This document shows, one piece after another, positions 23,063-33,405 of a DNA stretch of 64,000 nt. The notes beneath the pieces were generated by a model, which worked only from the letters and a program-made list of their open reading frames with translations, was not told the origin of the DNA and made no database searches. Where the stretch lies: contig JAPMOS010000008.1 of the NCBI GenBank assembly GCA_027972325.1, positions 304,001-368,000 of the forward strand, given 5' to 3'. Positions within the stretch are counted from its first letter, which is position 1; every line of letters starts with the position of its first letter. This DNA comes from Paratrimastix pyriformis. Taxonomy: Eukaryota > Preaxostyla > Paratrimastigidae. Made by a program: the position numbers and the translations under genes.

Positions 23063-25794
23063 TTAAATTCGGTTGGGGACCCCCATGGAGGGGGGCATGG
23101 GCTGGGGCGGGCCGCGCATCCCGGGGGGCACCAGGAAGGCCGGCGGGGAGCTCGAGCCTGCAGCGGAGGGTCAACAGCGCCAGGGAGGTGGCAGACCCGA
23201 TCAGATGCACGTGATGGATGGTTGCCATGTATGGGGAGGGGGAAGGGAGGCGGGGGAAGACAGACCCCCCGATTGGAAGAACCCGGCGGGCAAGGCCGCC
23301 TCGTGTGCAGGCGTGGGGTGAGCCGCGGCCATCGAACCTGCGGTCCACACAGCCCAAAGATGGAGGGGGGGGGGGGGGGGGGGGGCAAAGGCGATGAAGC
23401 GCGTCTCGTCGCGGCCCTCGGAGCGCCGAGGCGGGGTGCAGCCACGGACCCGAGAACGGGAAGCCACGCGGGGCGTTCTGGGCGCAGCCCGGGCCGCTGC
23501 TGGCGGTGATGGGGGTGCAGGTCAGCGAGCCACCGGCAAGGACCGGGGGCCCCCCGTCGGCCGAGGGGAGCAACACAAAGGGGCGCAGCTGCCCGATCCG
23601 CTGCGGTGGTTCTTGCTGCTGCTGCTGCTGCCGGAGGTCATGCTGCAGCAAGAGCTGAAGATGCTGCTGCTGCATCTGCTGCACCGACGAGGGGGAAGCG
23701 CCCGACGGGTTGCCGAAGAGGGCGCGGGGTGGCGACGAGAGGCGCGGGCCCGAAGGGTTGCCGAAGAGGCCGCGGGGTGGCGATTGTGGGGGCGCGCCCG
23801 AAGGAGTACCGAAGAGGGCGCGGGGTGGCGACGAGGGGCGCGGGCCCGAAGGGTTGCCGAAGAGGCCGCGGGGTGGCGATTGTGGTGATGCGTTGCCAAA
23901 GAGGGCGCGGGGCGGCGATGAGGGGCGCGGACCCGAAGGGTTGCCGAAGAAGGCGCAGGGTGACGAGGGACGCGCGCCCGCGGCTCCGAAGAGGGCGCGG
24001 GGCGGCGATTGTGGGGGCGCAGCATTGCCGCCGAAGAGGGCGCGGGGCGGCGAGGCGGGACGTGGTTGCCCAAAGCCGCAGTTCCCGAAGAGCGGGGCCG
24101 GGGCCGCCCGGGGGGGCGACGAGCTCGAAGGGTTGCCGAAGAGGGCGCGGGGCGGCGACGATGCTCCGAAGAGGGCGCGGGGTGGCGATTGCAGGCGTGC
24201 ATTGCCGAAGAGGGCGCGGGGCGGCGAGGCGGGACGTGGCTGTCCGAAGCCACAGTTCGGGGCCGCCCGGGGAGGCGACGAGGCACGACCGAAGAGACGC
24301 GGAGGAGATGCGCGCCTGGTGGGCGAGTGGGCCCGAGTGATGGTCGACGGGACAGCCACCAGTCCTGTCGAGGGCGGGATGAGAGCCGGCTGCGGGCGAG
24401 CGGCGCCCGAGACTGCGGCGGCCCAGGGCGAGATGTGTGGCCGCACTGGGGGCTGCTGTCGCCCGAAGAGGCCCGGCTGCCCAAAGGAGAAGGATTGCGC
24501 GGGCGCTGCGGCAGGCTGTGGCTGCCCAAATGAGAAGGATGGCGCGGTCGTGGCCGGCTGTGGCTGCCCAAATGAGAAGGATGGCGCGGGCGCTGCGGCA
24601 GGCTGTGGCTGCCCAAAGGAGAAGGATGGCGCGGCCGAGGTCGAGGCCGGCTGCGGCTGCCCGAAGAGGCCGCCTGATGGCCGCGGCTGCGACTGCCCGA
24701 AGAAGCCGCCCGGCGGGACGGCGGGCGGATTGCCAAACGAGGGCATGCTGGGGTTGCCGAACCCGGGGGGCCGGTTGGAGTTGCCGAACCCGAACCCGGA
24801 GGGCGGGTTGGAGTTGCCGAACGAGCCGAACGAAGGCGGGTTGCTGAACGAGATTGATGGATTGCCGCTGCCGAACAGTCCGCCCGTTGGCGCGGGGGCC
24901 GGCGCGGGCATCCCGAAGGTCGGAGGCCGGTTCGAAGCCGTGCCGCCAAAGCCAAAGGTCGGCAGGGTTTGCGCGGGCTGAGGAGGAGCACCAAAGCTGG
25001 GCGCCGCCTGGCCGAAGAGCCCACCAGGACGAGGAGGCGTCATCATCGAAGTCGGACGAGGCCGGGGGTTTCTGGCTGCGCGTTCGCGGCATGCCCGGAC
25101 GTGGCGCTCCGGGTCCGTGGGGGCCGCCTGCTCGGCCGGGAAGCCAGCCGCCTCGTGGAAGCTGCGGATCCGAGCTGGGTCGGTCAGGGGCCGTGCACGA
25201 TCTCGTGCTTCGCATCGGCGTTGACGCTGGTAACGGGACCGAGCCACGAAATCGTGCTGGCGCTCCATCATTGCGGGGGCGGGGGGAAGACCCCAGGTGC
25301 TGCGGGGTCGGCACAAAAAAAAGTGGGTGGGCCAGTGTGCATTGAGAAGACAGACTGATCAATTTCGTAGCAAGCTGCGCAATTGCACCCAGAGTCTGGG
25401 CCACAATTACCATTGCAGCAACCGCAGTGCAAGACAGGCATGGCACAATAGTGATGTCCTTGCGCCCCGACCCGACAGAGGGCGCCGTCGCGATTAATAA
25501 CCCCTCCGTACATCTTCAGTTCAAGAGCCTGACAATCGAGGCAATTACAGCCAGTAAATGGACCTGGAAAAAAGGATCAAGCAAAAGGATCAGGCAAAAC
25601 CGACCGCATGTCTGGCCGTGACAGCAAGAACACGTCAAAATTCCTTCTCTTCCGCAGTAGTATTTGCCCCATTTCCCTCTCTAAACAATATTAAGATCGC
25701 AGATTTTTGAGAATAAAATGGCAGACCGTTGCCAAAGCACCAGCTCGATTGTAAGCGTCTCCAAAATGGTTTTGTCTCTCTCTGTCGAGAACAT
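23063..25794 (-). CDS. FG-repeat protein with tandem Cys-rich N-terminal module
   Basis: Six exons join in frame to 784 residues: 25794-25741, 25680-25605, 25563-25356, 25299-23450, 23337-23266 and 23157-23063. The N-terminus holds two copies of a Cys-rich unit: YYCGREGILTCSCCHG-QTCGPFTGCNCLDC, then HYCAMPVLHCGCCNGNCGP-DSGCNCAACYEID. An Arg-rich linker follows (ARSRYQRQRRCEARDRAR). The large exon is FG-repeat: GLFGQ, several SFSFGQPQPA units, then about 14 SPPRALFGNPSG-type units and a Gln-rich stretch. The C-terminus ends MRGPPQPMPPSMGVPNRI. FG repeats of this kind form the permeability phase of nuclear pores, so a nucleoporin is the first guess, but no structured nucleoporin domain is seen and basic residues in the repeats are unusual. 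I do not recognise the Cys-rich module. An upstream 5' extension is possible. Confidence 0.8.
23365..23385 (-). repeat. C21 homopolymer (coding strand) in FG-gene intron
   Basis: A run of 21 G on the plus strand, C on the coding strand, inside the intron 23449-23338. Confidence 0.93.
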
Positions 25795-25855
25795 CCGGGG
25801 GAGCCTTCGGCATTCAATTCGGGGGGCTTTCAAACTTTGAACGCACGTCAAAACT

Positions 25856-26335
25856 TCAAAAAGGTGGGTGCCGACGGGGCAAGAGCAGCTCATCGAGAGG
25901 TTGTCGCGGCGGAGGAGATGGGTGGCCCGCGGTGGCCTCTGATTCGATCGCGATTATAACGCCATGCAGAACGTCAGTTTTTCGCACTTGGTATTGCTTG
26001 CACAAAATTGGCATTGCGTGCGACAACAATTCACCGTGATTACCCCGTTTGATGAACCTCTCAGTTGGAAGGGAAAGGGTTCTGCGGACACTGCGACGTG
26101 ATTCCGACATCGTCATGCTGCGACGTGGTTCCGACATGCTGCATGTTCGAGGTCCAAAGACCGGAACTTTCTCGGAACTTGATTTCTTTGGTGTCCACGA
26201 AATTAATTCTTCAAATTGGAAGGGAAGAGCACAGGGTTTTCCCATAATGAACTTATCGAGATCCTCAGCGGAGACACAATTCGACGTTCTCTCTGCTATG
26301 CTTCTCTTTTTGGATTTGGTTTGATGGTTCGACAT
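25856..26335 (-). CDS. Uncertain reading frame; possible 5' part of FG gene or separate gene
   Basis: An open frame of almost 200 codons runs on the minus strand from 26449 to 25856 in DNA of moderate GC, where such length is unlikely by chance. A sensible start is the Met at 26335 (MSNHQTKSKKRSIAERTSN). It contains two similar boxes, MSEPRRS and MSESRRSVRR, and ends in Pro/Leu/Arg-rich sequence 61 nt before the FG-gene start at 25794. Removal of a putative 22-nt GTCGG...AAG segment near 25863-25884 would fuse the frames, but so short an intron is not otherwise established here. No family is recognised. Confidence 0.35.
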   Translation of the reverse strand: MSNHQTKSKKRSIAERTSNCVSAEDLDKFIMGKPCALPFQFEELISWTPKKSSSEKVPVFGPRTCSMSEPRRSMTMSESRRSVRRTLSLPTERFIKRGNHGELLSHAMPILCKQYQVRKTDVLHGVIIAIESEATAGHPSPPPRQPLDELLLPRRHPPF

Positions 26336-26448
26336 TCTCTCGTGCGCAAGTGGCCTGCGGGGTTTGAGTTTTTTTTGCTTTTGAGACGTAAAATGTGAAT
26401 AGCCTGCATAACCCTGGTCTCTATCCTTCTCGCGCCATTTTCTGAGCA

Positions 26449-26455
26449 TATATAA
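26449..26455 (+). promoter_or_regulatory. TATA box of the histone H2A gene
   Basis: TATATAA lies about 52 nt upstream of the H2A start codon and is followed by a pyrimidine-rich stretch, a spacing that fits a TATA box with a ~25-nt leader. Confidence 0.75.
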
Positions 26456-26506
26456 GCCGGCTTTTTTCTGCTGCTCAGCTCACCAAACCCTTTCCCAAAA
26501 GCAAAC

Positions 26507-27064
26507 ATGTCCGAGAAGACTCCTCAGGTGAAGAAGACCTCTACCATGGTTGAGACCGTGAAGGAGGGTGAGGCCATGCTGAAGGCTGAGAACAAGCGCA
26601 ACAAGAAGGCTGCCTCCAAGAAGCCGAAGGCCGAAAAGAAGCCGAAGGCTGAGAAGAAGCCGAAGGCCGAGAAGAAGCCGAAGGCCACCAAGGAGGGCAA
26701 GAAGGCCACCAAGTCCCGTTCTGAGCGTGCCGGTCTTCAGTTCCCTGTCGGCCGTATTCATCGTTTCCTTCGTGATGGCCGCTATGCCGAGCGCATTGGT
26801 GCTGGTGCGCCTGTTTACCTCTCTGCCGTTCTTGAGTACCTGACTGCTGAGGTCCTCGAACTGGCCGGCAATGCCTCTCGCGACCACAAGAAGCAACGTA
26901 TTGTCCCCCGTCACATTCAGCTTGCTATCCGCAATGACGAGGAGCTGAACCGCCTTCTTGCTCACATTACCATCCCGGCCGGTGGTGTTCTTCCCAACAT
27001 CCACTCCATCCTCCTTCCCAAGAAGTCCAAGAAGGGTGCAGCCGAGGCCTCTCAGGAGGTGTAA
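26507..27064 (+). CDS. Histone H2A with long basic N-terminal tail and SQEV terminus
   Basis: An intronless gene of 185 codons. The histone fold is canonical: [58 protein letters not shown] and [19 protein letters not shown] begins at about residue 75 instead of ~21, so the tail is some 53 residues longer than usual. The extension has four KKPKAE-type units (residues ~38-60), composition seen in histone H1 and plant H2B tails. The C-terminus ASQEV fits the SQ-E-phi motif phosphorylated at DNA breaks in H2A.X, so this may serve as both core H2A and H2A.X. A TATA box lies upstream and a histone-type stem-loop 57 nt after the stop codon. Confidence 0.97.
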   Translation: MSEKTPQVKKTSTMVETVKEGEAMLKAENKRNKKAASKKPKAEKKPKAEKKPKAEKKPKATKEGKKATKSRSERAGLQFPVGRIHRFLRDGRYAERIGAGAPVYLSAVLEYLTAEVLELAGNASRDHKKQRIVPRHIQLAIRNDEELNRLLAHITIPAGGVLPNIHSILLPKKSKKGAAEASQEV

Positions 27065-27121
27065 GCCGCTTTTCCGTCTCCAAGCTTCTTTCTATCCTCT
27101 TCCCACCCCACTCCCCAAAAA

Positions 27122-27139
27122 GAGCGTTTTTTAACGCTC
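27122..27139 (+). terminator. Histone mRNA 3' stem-loop candidate
   Basis: GAGCGTT-TTTT-AACGCTC forms a perfect 7-bp stem with a four-U loop, 57 nt after the H2A stop codon. It is preceded by CCCCAAAAA and followed by CTTTCC. Replication-dependent histone mRNAs of animals carry a 6-bp stem with a 4-nt U-rich loop in this position and context, bound by SLBP. The stem bases differ from the metazoan consensus. A simple terminator-like hairpin is the alternative. Confidence 0.65.
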
Positions 27140-27251
27140 CTTTCCTCACCTGATTCATCTTCGCCGCTGCTTCTTTCGTCATCAACAAACAGTTTCTCAC
27201 CCAGTCGAATTGAAACACGCATATGCATGCATTTTTTTTCTTTCATCATGA

Positions 27252-30200
27252 TCAGACACGCCCCACTGGGTTCGGAACCAGTGTTTGGCTGAGTGTGCTG
27301 CTTGCTCGCGCCTTAGACTTCATGCTCGCACGGACGACCAGGCCCACAACCAAGCCAGTTGCCACAGAACCAAGAAGAACTGCGCAAAGGCCGGCAACCA
27401 GAGCTACCCACCACGGTGTCTCGAGAAGGGCCGGGGATGGGGTCGGCGTCGGGATGGATGCTGTCAGAGAGCAGACAGGACTCGCGGTGTACTGCCAGTC
27501 GCACAGGAGTCCCGACATCCCACAGGCCTTCTCGGCAGCCGCACAAGTACTTGGTGGAAAGGAGTGAGACCGATCAAGATGTCCGATAAGGCGGAGCAGA
27601 CCTCGGGCACACTGTGGACACATTGCCCATAGTAGCCTCGCAGCGCGGGTAGCCGATTGCACAGGCGAGCCGCTGCAGGGCCGCCACACAGCCGCGGGTT
27701 CGGGTGGCGGCCGGGGTGATGGTGGGGAGCCGGAGCACCTCCTGGACGGCCGCCTGGGCGGCGGCATTGTCCGAGACGCACGTGTGGCCGTACTCGAGCA
27801 GCCCCGTGCAGACGCCCAGGTCGAGAGTGCCTACGGAGGTGCAGCCCTGGGGGCAAGAGGCCTGACGGGGAGCCACTGGGTCCACCTGAAGGAGGGATTG
27901 CAGTGAGCCGAGAGGGGCGGGCGGTGGTGCTGACCAGGGTGCAGTCGACGCCGGGGTTATCCGGCAGGCCGCCGCAGTAGATGGTCTGGGCCATGCAGGA
28001 CCCGACAAACCCCTCGCACGTCCGCTTGCAGGGCGGCAAGCCTGGGCGAGACCACCACCGGCAGACGGGAAGAAGTGATTGGTGGGGGCAGCCGGAGAGC
28101 AGCGACAGACCGGCGCCTGCGGCCACCCGGGGGAAGGCCATCCCGCAGAAGTAGGCCCGAGCGGCATTCGAACAGGACGCCGTCCCGTCTGTGTCATACA
28201 GGCGAGTGGGTATGTATGTGGGGGGGGGACAGACCATCGAAGGAAGCCGCCAGGACGCCCGCGTAATAGTCCATGTTCCACACCGTTCCGAGGACGCACG
28301 CGTCGTGAGACACTGCGCGTCAAAGGATGACGACGACAGCCGGGGGCATGTGAAACATCCGCCAGGGAAAGTCCACCGCCTGACAAAAAGCACAGCCGGG
28401 GAGCAAAAGGAGGGCGGAGGGCGGAGGGCGGAGGGCGGGCTGACCCTGGTGGCAGGCGCGGAGGGTGTGGTTTGCGAAGGACACTGGGATGACGGTCCCG
28501 TTGCGCTCGTTGAAGACACACCCGGCTGGGAGGGCCACCAGCACCAGCACCAGCACCAGCACCAGCAGCAGCAGCACCACCACCACCACCACCACCACCA
28601 CCACCACAGGTACGGAGGAAGAGGATGTCGATCAGTCGGGTGCACAAGCGCAGCAATGGGAGTGGAGCGAGATGGGGGGACAGACGCCGTGCAACGGCGG
28701 GGGCGCTGACGTACGGGGCCCACACGTCCGCCTCGATGCCGCACTCGTTGGCGCCCCGCAGGATGCGGAAGAAGCCTGAGGCGGCCCGTCGCGATCAGAT
28801 GATGGGGATGAGGAACAGGCAGGGTGTGATAGCCACCACGCGATGGCAGGGGAACAACACCCACCCCCACCACCCTCACAACAACCACAGCCATCGCCCG
28901 CACCCTCACAACAAAACGCTCGCACAATCGCCAAGGCGGACCGTTTTCGCCCCACGCGGCGCCCCACGAGTTTTGCACTGCGAGGAGGGAGGCGGGAATG
29001 GAGACATGAATGAGGAGACATGATCGGGATGGGGGCGCCTCGCCTGGGCGGGTACCGCCCTTCCTTCCTTCCATGGCCTCAGCCCCATAGCCATGGCATA
29101 CTATCTCTCTCTCTCTCTCTCTCTCTCCCTCGCCACCCCCACCCTCGTCTATGGGGCGCTCCCCTGGGGATGCAGACCGAGCCAATACTTGGTGCCGTTC
29201 TCGGTGCCGTAGCCGACCAGCTTGACGGCGTGGTTGCCCACGTGGGCCCCGGCCACGTGCCGGTAAATGCCCGCAGCGTAGAGATACATATCGGCAAAGA
29301 CACGGAAGGTCACTACCAAGTGCCGACAAACCGAGTGATGAAGAGTGAAATGGGAGGTGATGGGGGGGGGGGGGGGGACGGACCGGCGACGGAACCGCGG
29401 GTGACGATCTCCTCCATGATCTGAGCCTCGTCGCTCATGAACGCGTACCCGAAACTGTCCGGCAGGGTGACGGTTGCCAGGGGTTTGCCGTCCGCACATT
29501 GGCTCCGCGAGGAGCAGTTGACTTCCTGCGGGTGGTGGGTCGTGACGAGCAGCGCGAAAGGAAGAGAGGACCTTGGCCTCGTAGGGAAGGCAGCTTTCGG
29601 TGGGCAACTGCCTGTTGGTGGTCATGACTATGGGACCAGGGAATGGAAGTGCCGTCCGGAGGAGAGGAGGCCGGCAGACAATGGAAGGCGCGTTCGATCC
29701 ACCCGCCGGTGCATCCGTTGTTGCACGTGGCGTGGCCGAGGCCATCGCCCTGGGGATAGCAAGTCTGGCAACAATCGACCAGGAATTGAGGAGCCAAGAT
29801 CGTATTGCTCAGGCCCGCACGGTACAGCCGGTCCGAGACAACGCCTGAAGTGCGGGGGTGAAGGTGGCTAGAGATGCGGCGGTTCAAGGACGGAAGCAAA
29901 ACAAACCGGTTGTTGCGAATGTCCAACAAGAGCCGCATGATGCCTACCGGGACGATGGGAAAGAATACCCAAGGAAGACGCCGAACCTGATTCAGGACGG
30001 TATTCATTGAAGTCGAGTTGGGATAGGTCATCCGAGGGTCGAAAGTTTCTGGTAAGGAGTTGCTTTGTACATAGTGGGCACGCGGGGCGTGCATTTTGAT
30101 GGAAAGTGGGGTTTCTTGTGTGAGAAGTGGGGGTGCTTCGAATGGTGTGTCGCGCATCGTCCAAGTGATTTGAGTACTCTGAGATATGGTGGCTGAAATT

Positions 30201-30289
30201 GCTTCCCAATCATGCTCGTATTGTGCCGCTTTGGAAACAAGCACAAGGAGCCAGATCAACGCGAAAGATTGGTGGGCTCGAATAGCCAT
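27252..30289 (-). CDS. Papain-family (C1A) protease with Frizzled-like Cys-rich domains and C-terminal membrane anchor
   Basis: The start at 30289 gives a signal peptide, MAIRAHQSFALIWLLVLVSK, and a prodomain. The catalytic domain has LPETFDPRMTYPN, the active-site block NQASCGSCWTFATT, the occluding/Cys cluster FLVDCCQTCYPQG and CNNGCTGGWIERAF, the catalytic His in GNHAVKLVGYGTENGTKYWL, Asn in NSWGAAWGENG, and GFFRILRGANECGIEADVWA. This is cathepsin B/C/Z-like. After the protease, exons encode two Cys-rich segments resembling Frizzled CRDs: one from AGCVFNERNGTVIPV to LPPCKRTCEGFVGSC, another from GVCTGLLEYGHTCV through LACAIGYPRCEA to ACGMSGLLCDWQ. A Pro/Thr linker leads to a hydrophobic span (WWVALVAGLCAVLLGSVATG) and a short basic tail. 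This predicts a type I lysosomal or surface protein. About 13 exons; some junctions are approximate. Confidence 0.82.
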
Positions 30290-30375
30290 TCCAACCAGGA
30301 GTGTGACCCACCCAGCCCGGAAAAGAACGAAAGGAGGGGGATACGGTGAAAAGGGAAAAGTAGACATCAAAAAAA

Positions 30376-32027
30376 TTAGTGTGCTGGTTTGCTCGGATCC
30401 GACGGGGTCGATGTCGGGGCCATTGGAGCGGCTGGCGCCGGGGCGGCAGATTCCTTCTCTTTGGCGGCCTTTTCCTGCTTCCTCTTCGCCTTCTCCTCGG
30501 CGGCCGCACAGGCTCGTAGGGTGGCTTCAGGCAGGCGCCCCTTGATCGCAACTTGCTTCAGCAGCTCAATCAAGAAAGGCACTGATGAAGGGGAATGTTG
30601 TGAATGAACTGATCAAAGCGTCCAGCCGCGCCACCAGACCGTAGTTGTGCTTTCGGCGGAGGTTCTCGTCATGCCAGGACTTTCGCTTGTCGAGCTCCTG
30701 GCGGAGTTGAATGGCCGCGTCGATCAACTCGCTGTCGATCCTCTGAAGCAGACAAGCAGATCGTGAATAATAATAAGTCGGAACCAGAGCGATCCGAGCG
30801 GACCTGGGCCGTGGCCAGAATGGCGTCACGATCCGATGGTTCACCCACGGCAGAGAGGTCGGCACCGTCCCCTGCTGCAGGGAGCTCCTCCGCCGAGAGG
30901 GGGAGCGAGGGGAGCGCGGGCAGCGACAACTCCTGGAGGGAGTGGGCGAGGTCCGTGAACAGGGGCGCTCGTGGCAAACGGGCAGACCAGCGAGGAGGCG
31001 ATGGCCGCCAGGTACTGTCGTTGCTGCTGCAGGGTGTCGAGCCGGCTCTGCAGAGCCCCCTTGCGGCTACACAGAGAGAGAAAGGACAGTGTTGGTGTCG
31101 GAGAGGGACAGCGGGGGCGGACCTCGGGACGACGGCCATCAGGGCAAAGCGCAGCTCGGCCGTGTAGCTGAGAGGATCACACCGGGGTTGGCGGCTCCCA
31201 ACGGCTCGGGCGGAACAGACCTCTGGGTTCGGGCGCGAATAATTGGAGCGACTTGTTCGGTCCAATGAGACTCATTCGGACATTCGCCTGCCCGGACCCC
31301 GCGATGATGATGAGAGGCGGTGTAACGGCAGGGGCAGGCGGACCAAGGGCGATGGGGCCTGCTTGGAGACCGTCCAGCTCGTAGAGCATGCCGTGGTAAG
31401 GCACGTACGCGACAAAATGGAAGACATCGTCGTCGTCTGTGGCTGGGGCCGACTCCAACAGGAAGCTGTTCTGTCTGTGTGGTGGGAGAAGGGTGAGACC
31501 AACCCAAAGGAGGAAGTGCCTCCGGACCGGGAGAAGCTGTTATGGGCGGTACGAATCGCCTCGCTGTTTGTGATCGCTGTGCCTTTCAACTAGATGCTTG
31601 GGAGTGGGCGCGAGCGGCGCGAGGGGAACTACAGACAAAGGCGTCAAAATCTGCGGTAAACATTTTAAATTCGTTCAGCTCCTTGCCCAAGTCCACCTTC
31701 TCCGAGCTATTCATGAGAACATGCAAGATTGCTTGTGTTGCGCATGCGTTGCTGTATACCTGGGGCGGAGCTGAGGGGCAAAACGGAATAGGAGCGACAG
31801 ACCTGCTTGGAGTAAAAAAGAGACGGGTCATAATCTGTCAGAGCATGTCGGGGTTCTGGATGGGATTTGTACTTGAACAGAAAAATCATCCCAAGAGCAT
31901 CAGAAGGGGCGCTTTCAAGATCGAGGATCTCGTCCACCTGAACGGAATTGCACCCGAGAGCTTCGATCAATTCGGTAAAAACACCAGGATCAGATTCGAT
32001 CGTATCAAATGCACTTTCGTTCTCCAT
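30376..32027 (-). CDS. UCHL5: Ubiquitin C-terminal hydrolase UCHL5/UCH37
   Basis: This is the UCH-family deubiquitinase of the 19S proteasome and INO80. The start at 32027 (or five codons upstream at 32042) gives [20 protein letters not shown]. Catalytic features: Cys in [13 protein letters not shown], His in [20 protein letters not shown] and Asp in [11 protein letters not shown]. The crossover-loop Ser/His region reads [14 protein letters not shown]. The C-terminal ULD/DEUBAD helix that binds RPN13 is [21 protein letters not shown], interrupted by an intron that begins GTCTG. The tail is Lys/Glu-rich then Ala/Pro-rich ([20 protein letters not shown]). About six to eight exons. The start lies 95 bp from the divergently oriented gene at 32123. 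Confidence 0.93.
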
Positions 32028-32122
32028 GAAGTTCAGGCACACGTGTTTGCCAACAGAATGAAACGCAGTGAACTCAGCCCCGGGTTCTAGTAACTCCCTT
32101 CGAGTTTAATTTATTTAGCGTC

Positions 32123-33277
32123 ATGCCGCGTGGTAAGCGAACCCGCTCGACGGCGAAGAAGACTGACTTGCCAGTCACGTGCACGCCACAAACGAAGAGA
32201 AGGACATCAAAAACTGAAGGAAAAGAAGACGCCCCATCCACTTGGCAAGAGTATATCGGCTATTTGCACGACCTCCTCTTGCCATTCCCCAAGAGGTTTC
32301 CCTCTGCTCCCATTATTCCAGATTTTCACGAGAACGAGAACGCCACTGCGTCTCCGCGTTCTTTCGACACTCGCACATCAGCCATCTCGTTTGCGCTTGC
32401 GATGCTGAGCCGTCTCGACTTTATTCTCGACAAAATTTCAGCTGGACTTGTCGAATACTCTTTCCCAGCACCTACGGATGAATTTCTCGAATTCTTGGCC
32501 CAACTCCGGACAACATTCGTCGATGCCCTCCCCTCCATCACGATCCCCGGCTCTCCCATCCCCCCGACTCTCATTACAACAACGCAAAGTGGGGCATCCG
32601 ATGTCGATGTCATCTCTTTACAGTTTGCACGGAAGGCCATCCTGGGCCGGATCGATGCCCTTGCCTCCTTTCACCGTCCGTGCTGCTGCTTACACACTTC
32701 ACCTCATTGCCTCTCTGACCCTTTCATAGCATACCCGCATTTGGAACTTTCACCTGGGCCATCGCCCGCATCGGCGTCAATCTCTTCCTTGTCTCCCTCC
32801 CCGGGTCACGGAACGCCGCCGGGGATGGCCAGCCGACAGGCTCCCGACCCGCTGACCACACCGCCCCCGCAGCCCAGTATCGCCTGCTCCTTCACCCTCC
32901 CGACTCCACCACCCCTCGCCGCTCATCCCACAGACTCGGACAAACCTCTACCCCAAGTCGCGGAGTCTTCCCAACCCCGGGCCCCATCGCCGCCTCACCA
33001 ACAACCCACCACCACCTCGCCCACCGCGGCCCCGGCACCCGCACAGACCGCTCCTCCTCCACCTTCCCCTAATGCCGCACCCGAGGCGTCAATAGCCCTG
33101 CCGGCGCCGTCCAAGCCGCCCGGCGACCAGCCCGCGGGCCTCGCGCCTGCTGACTCCGTCTCAGCCCTCCCCTCCCCTTCCACCTCCGGCACGGCGGCGA
33201 CGGCCCCATCCCATCTTGATTCGAAGGCACAGGTGACACCCGCCAGGGCGCCACCGCCCCGCTGCTGTGTCCAATAG
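32123..33277 (+). CDS. Hypothetical protein with basic N-terminus and Pro-rich tail
   Basis: The frame starts MPRGKRTRSTAKKTDLPV, a likely nuclear localisation stretch. It is followed by about 150 residues of probable helical domain (STWQEYIGYLHDLLLPFPKR, SAISFALAMLSRLDFILDKI, DEFLEFLAQLRTTFVDALP, FARKAILGRIDALASFH). The remaining ~180 residues are Pro/Ser/Ala-rich and disordered. A 54-nt segment at 32676-32729 begins GTCCG and ends TAG, so it is a likely intron although the frame is open through it; splicing gives ASFHPYPHLELSPG. No family is recognised. It shares a 95-bp divergent promoter region with UCHL5. Confidence 0.75.
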   Translation: MPRGKRTRSTAKKTDLPVTCTPQTKRRTSKTEGKEDAPSTWQEYIGYLHDLLLPFPKRFPSAPIIPDFHENENATASPRSFDTRTSAISFALAMLSRLDFILDKISAGLVEYSFPAPTDEFLEFLAQLRTTFVDALPSITIPGSPIPPTLITTTQSGASDVDVISLQFARKAILGRIDALASFHRPCCCLHTSPHCLSDPFIAYPHLELSPGPSPASASISSLSPSPGHGTPPGMASRQAPDPLTTPPPQPSIACSFTLPTPPPLAAHPTDSDKPLPQVAESSQPRAPSPPHQQPTTTSPTAAPAPAQTAPPPPSPNAAPEASIALPAPSKPPGDQPAGLAPADSVSALPSPSTSGTAATAPSHLDSKAQVTPARAPPPRCCVQ

Positions 33278-33405
33278 GCATGCCCGCTCGGGGTCGTCGC
33301 ACGAATAACAAACACATCATCGCAATTCATGGCTTTTTTTTCTTTTCTTTACATTTTATTATCGGCTGGCCGTCTGCCGCCGCATGCCGTCTCGTCTTCC
33401 TCCCT

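Noticed and set aside
29101-29128. (TC)n tract as a regulatory element
   Set aside because: It lies in a protease intron and is simply one of many microsatellites; nothing supports a regulatory role.
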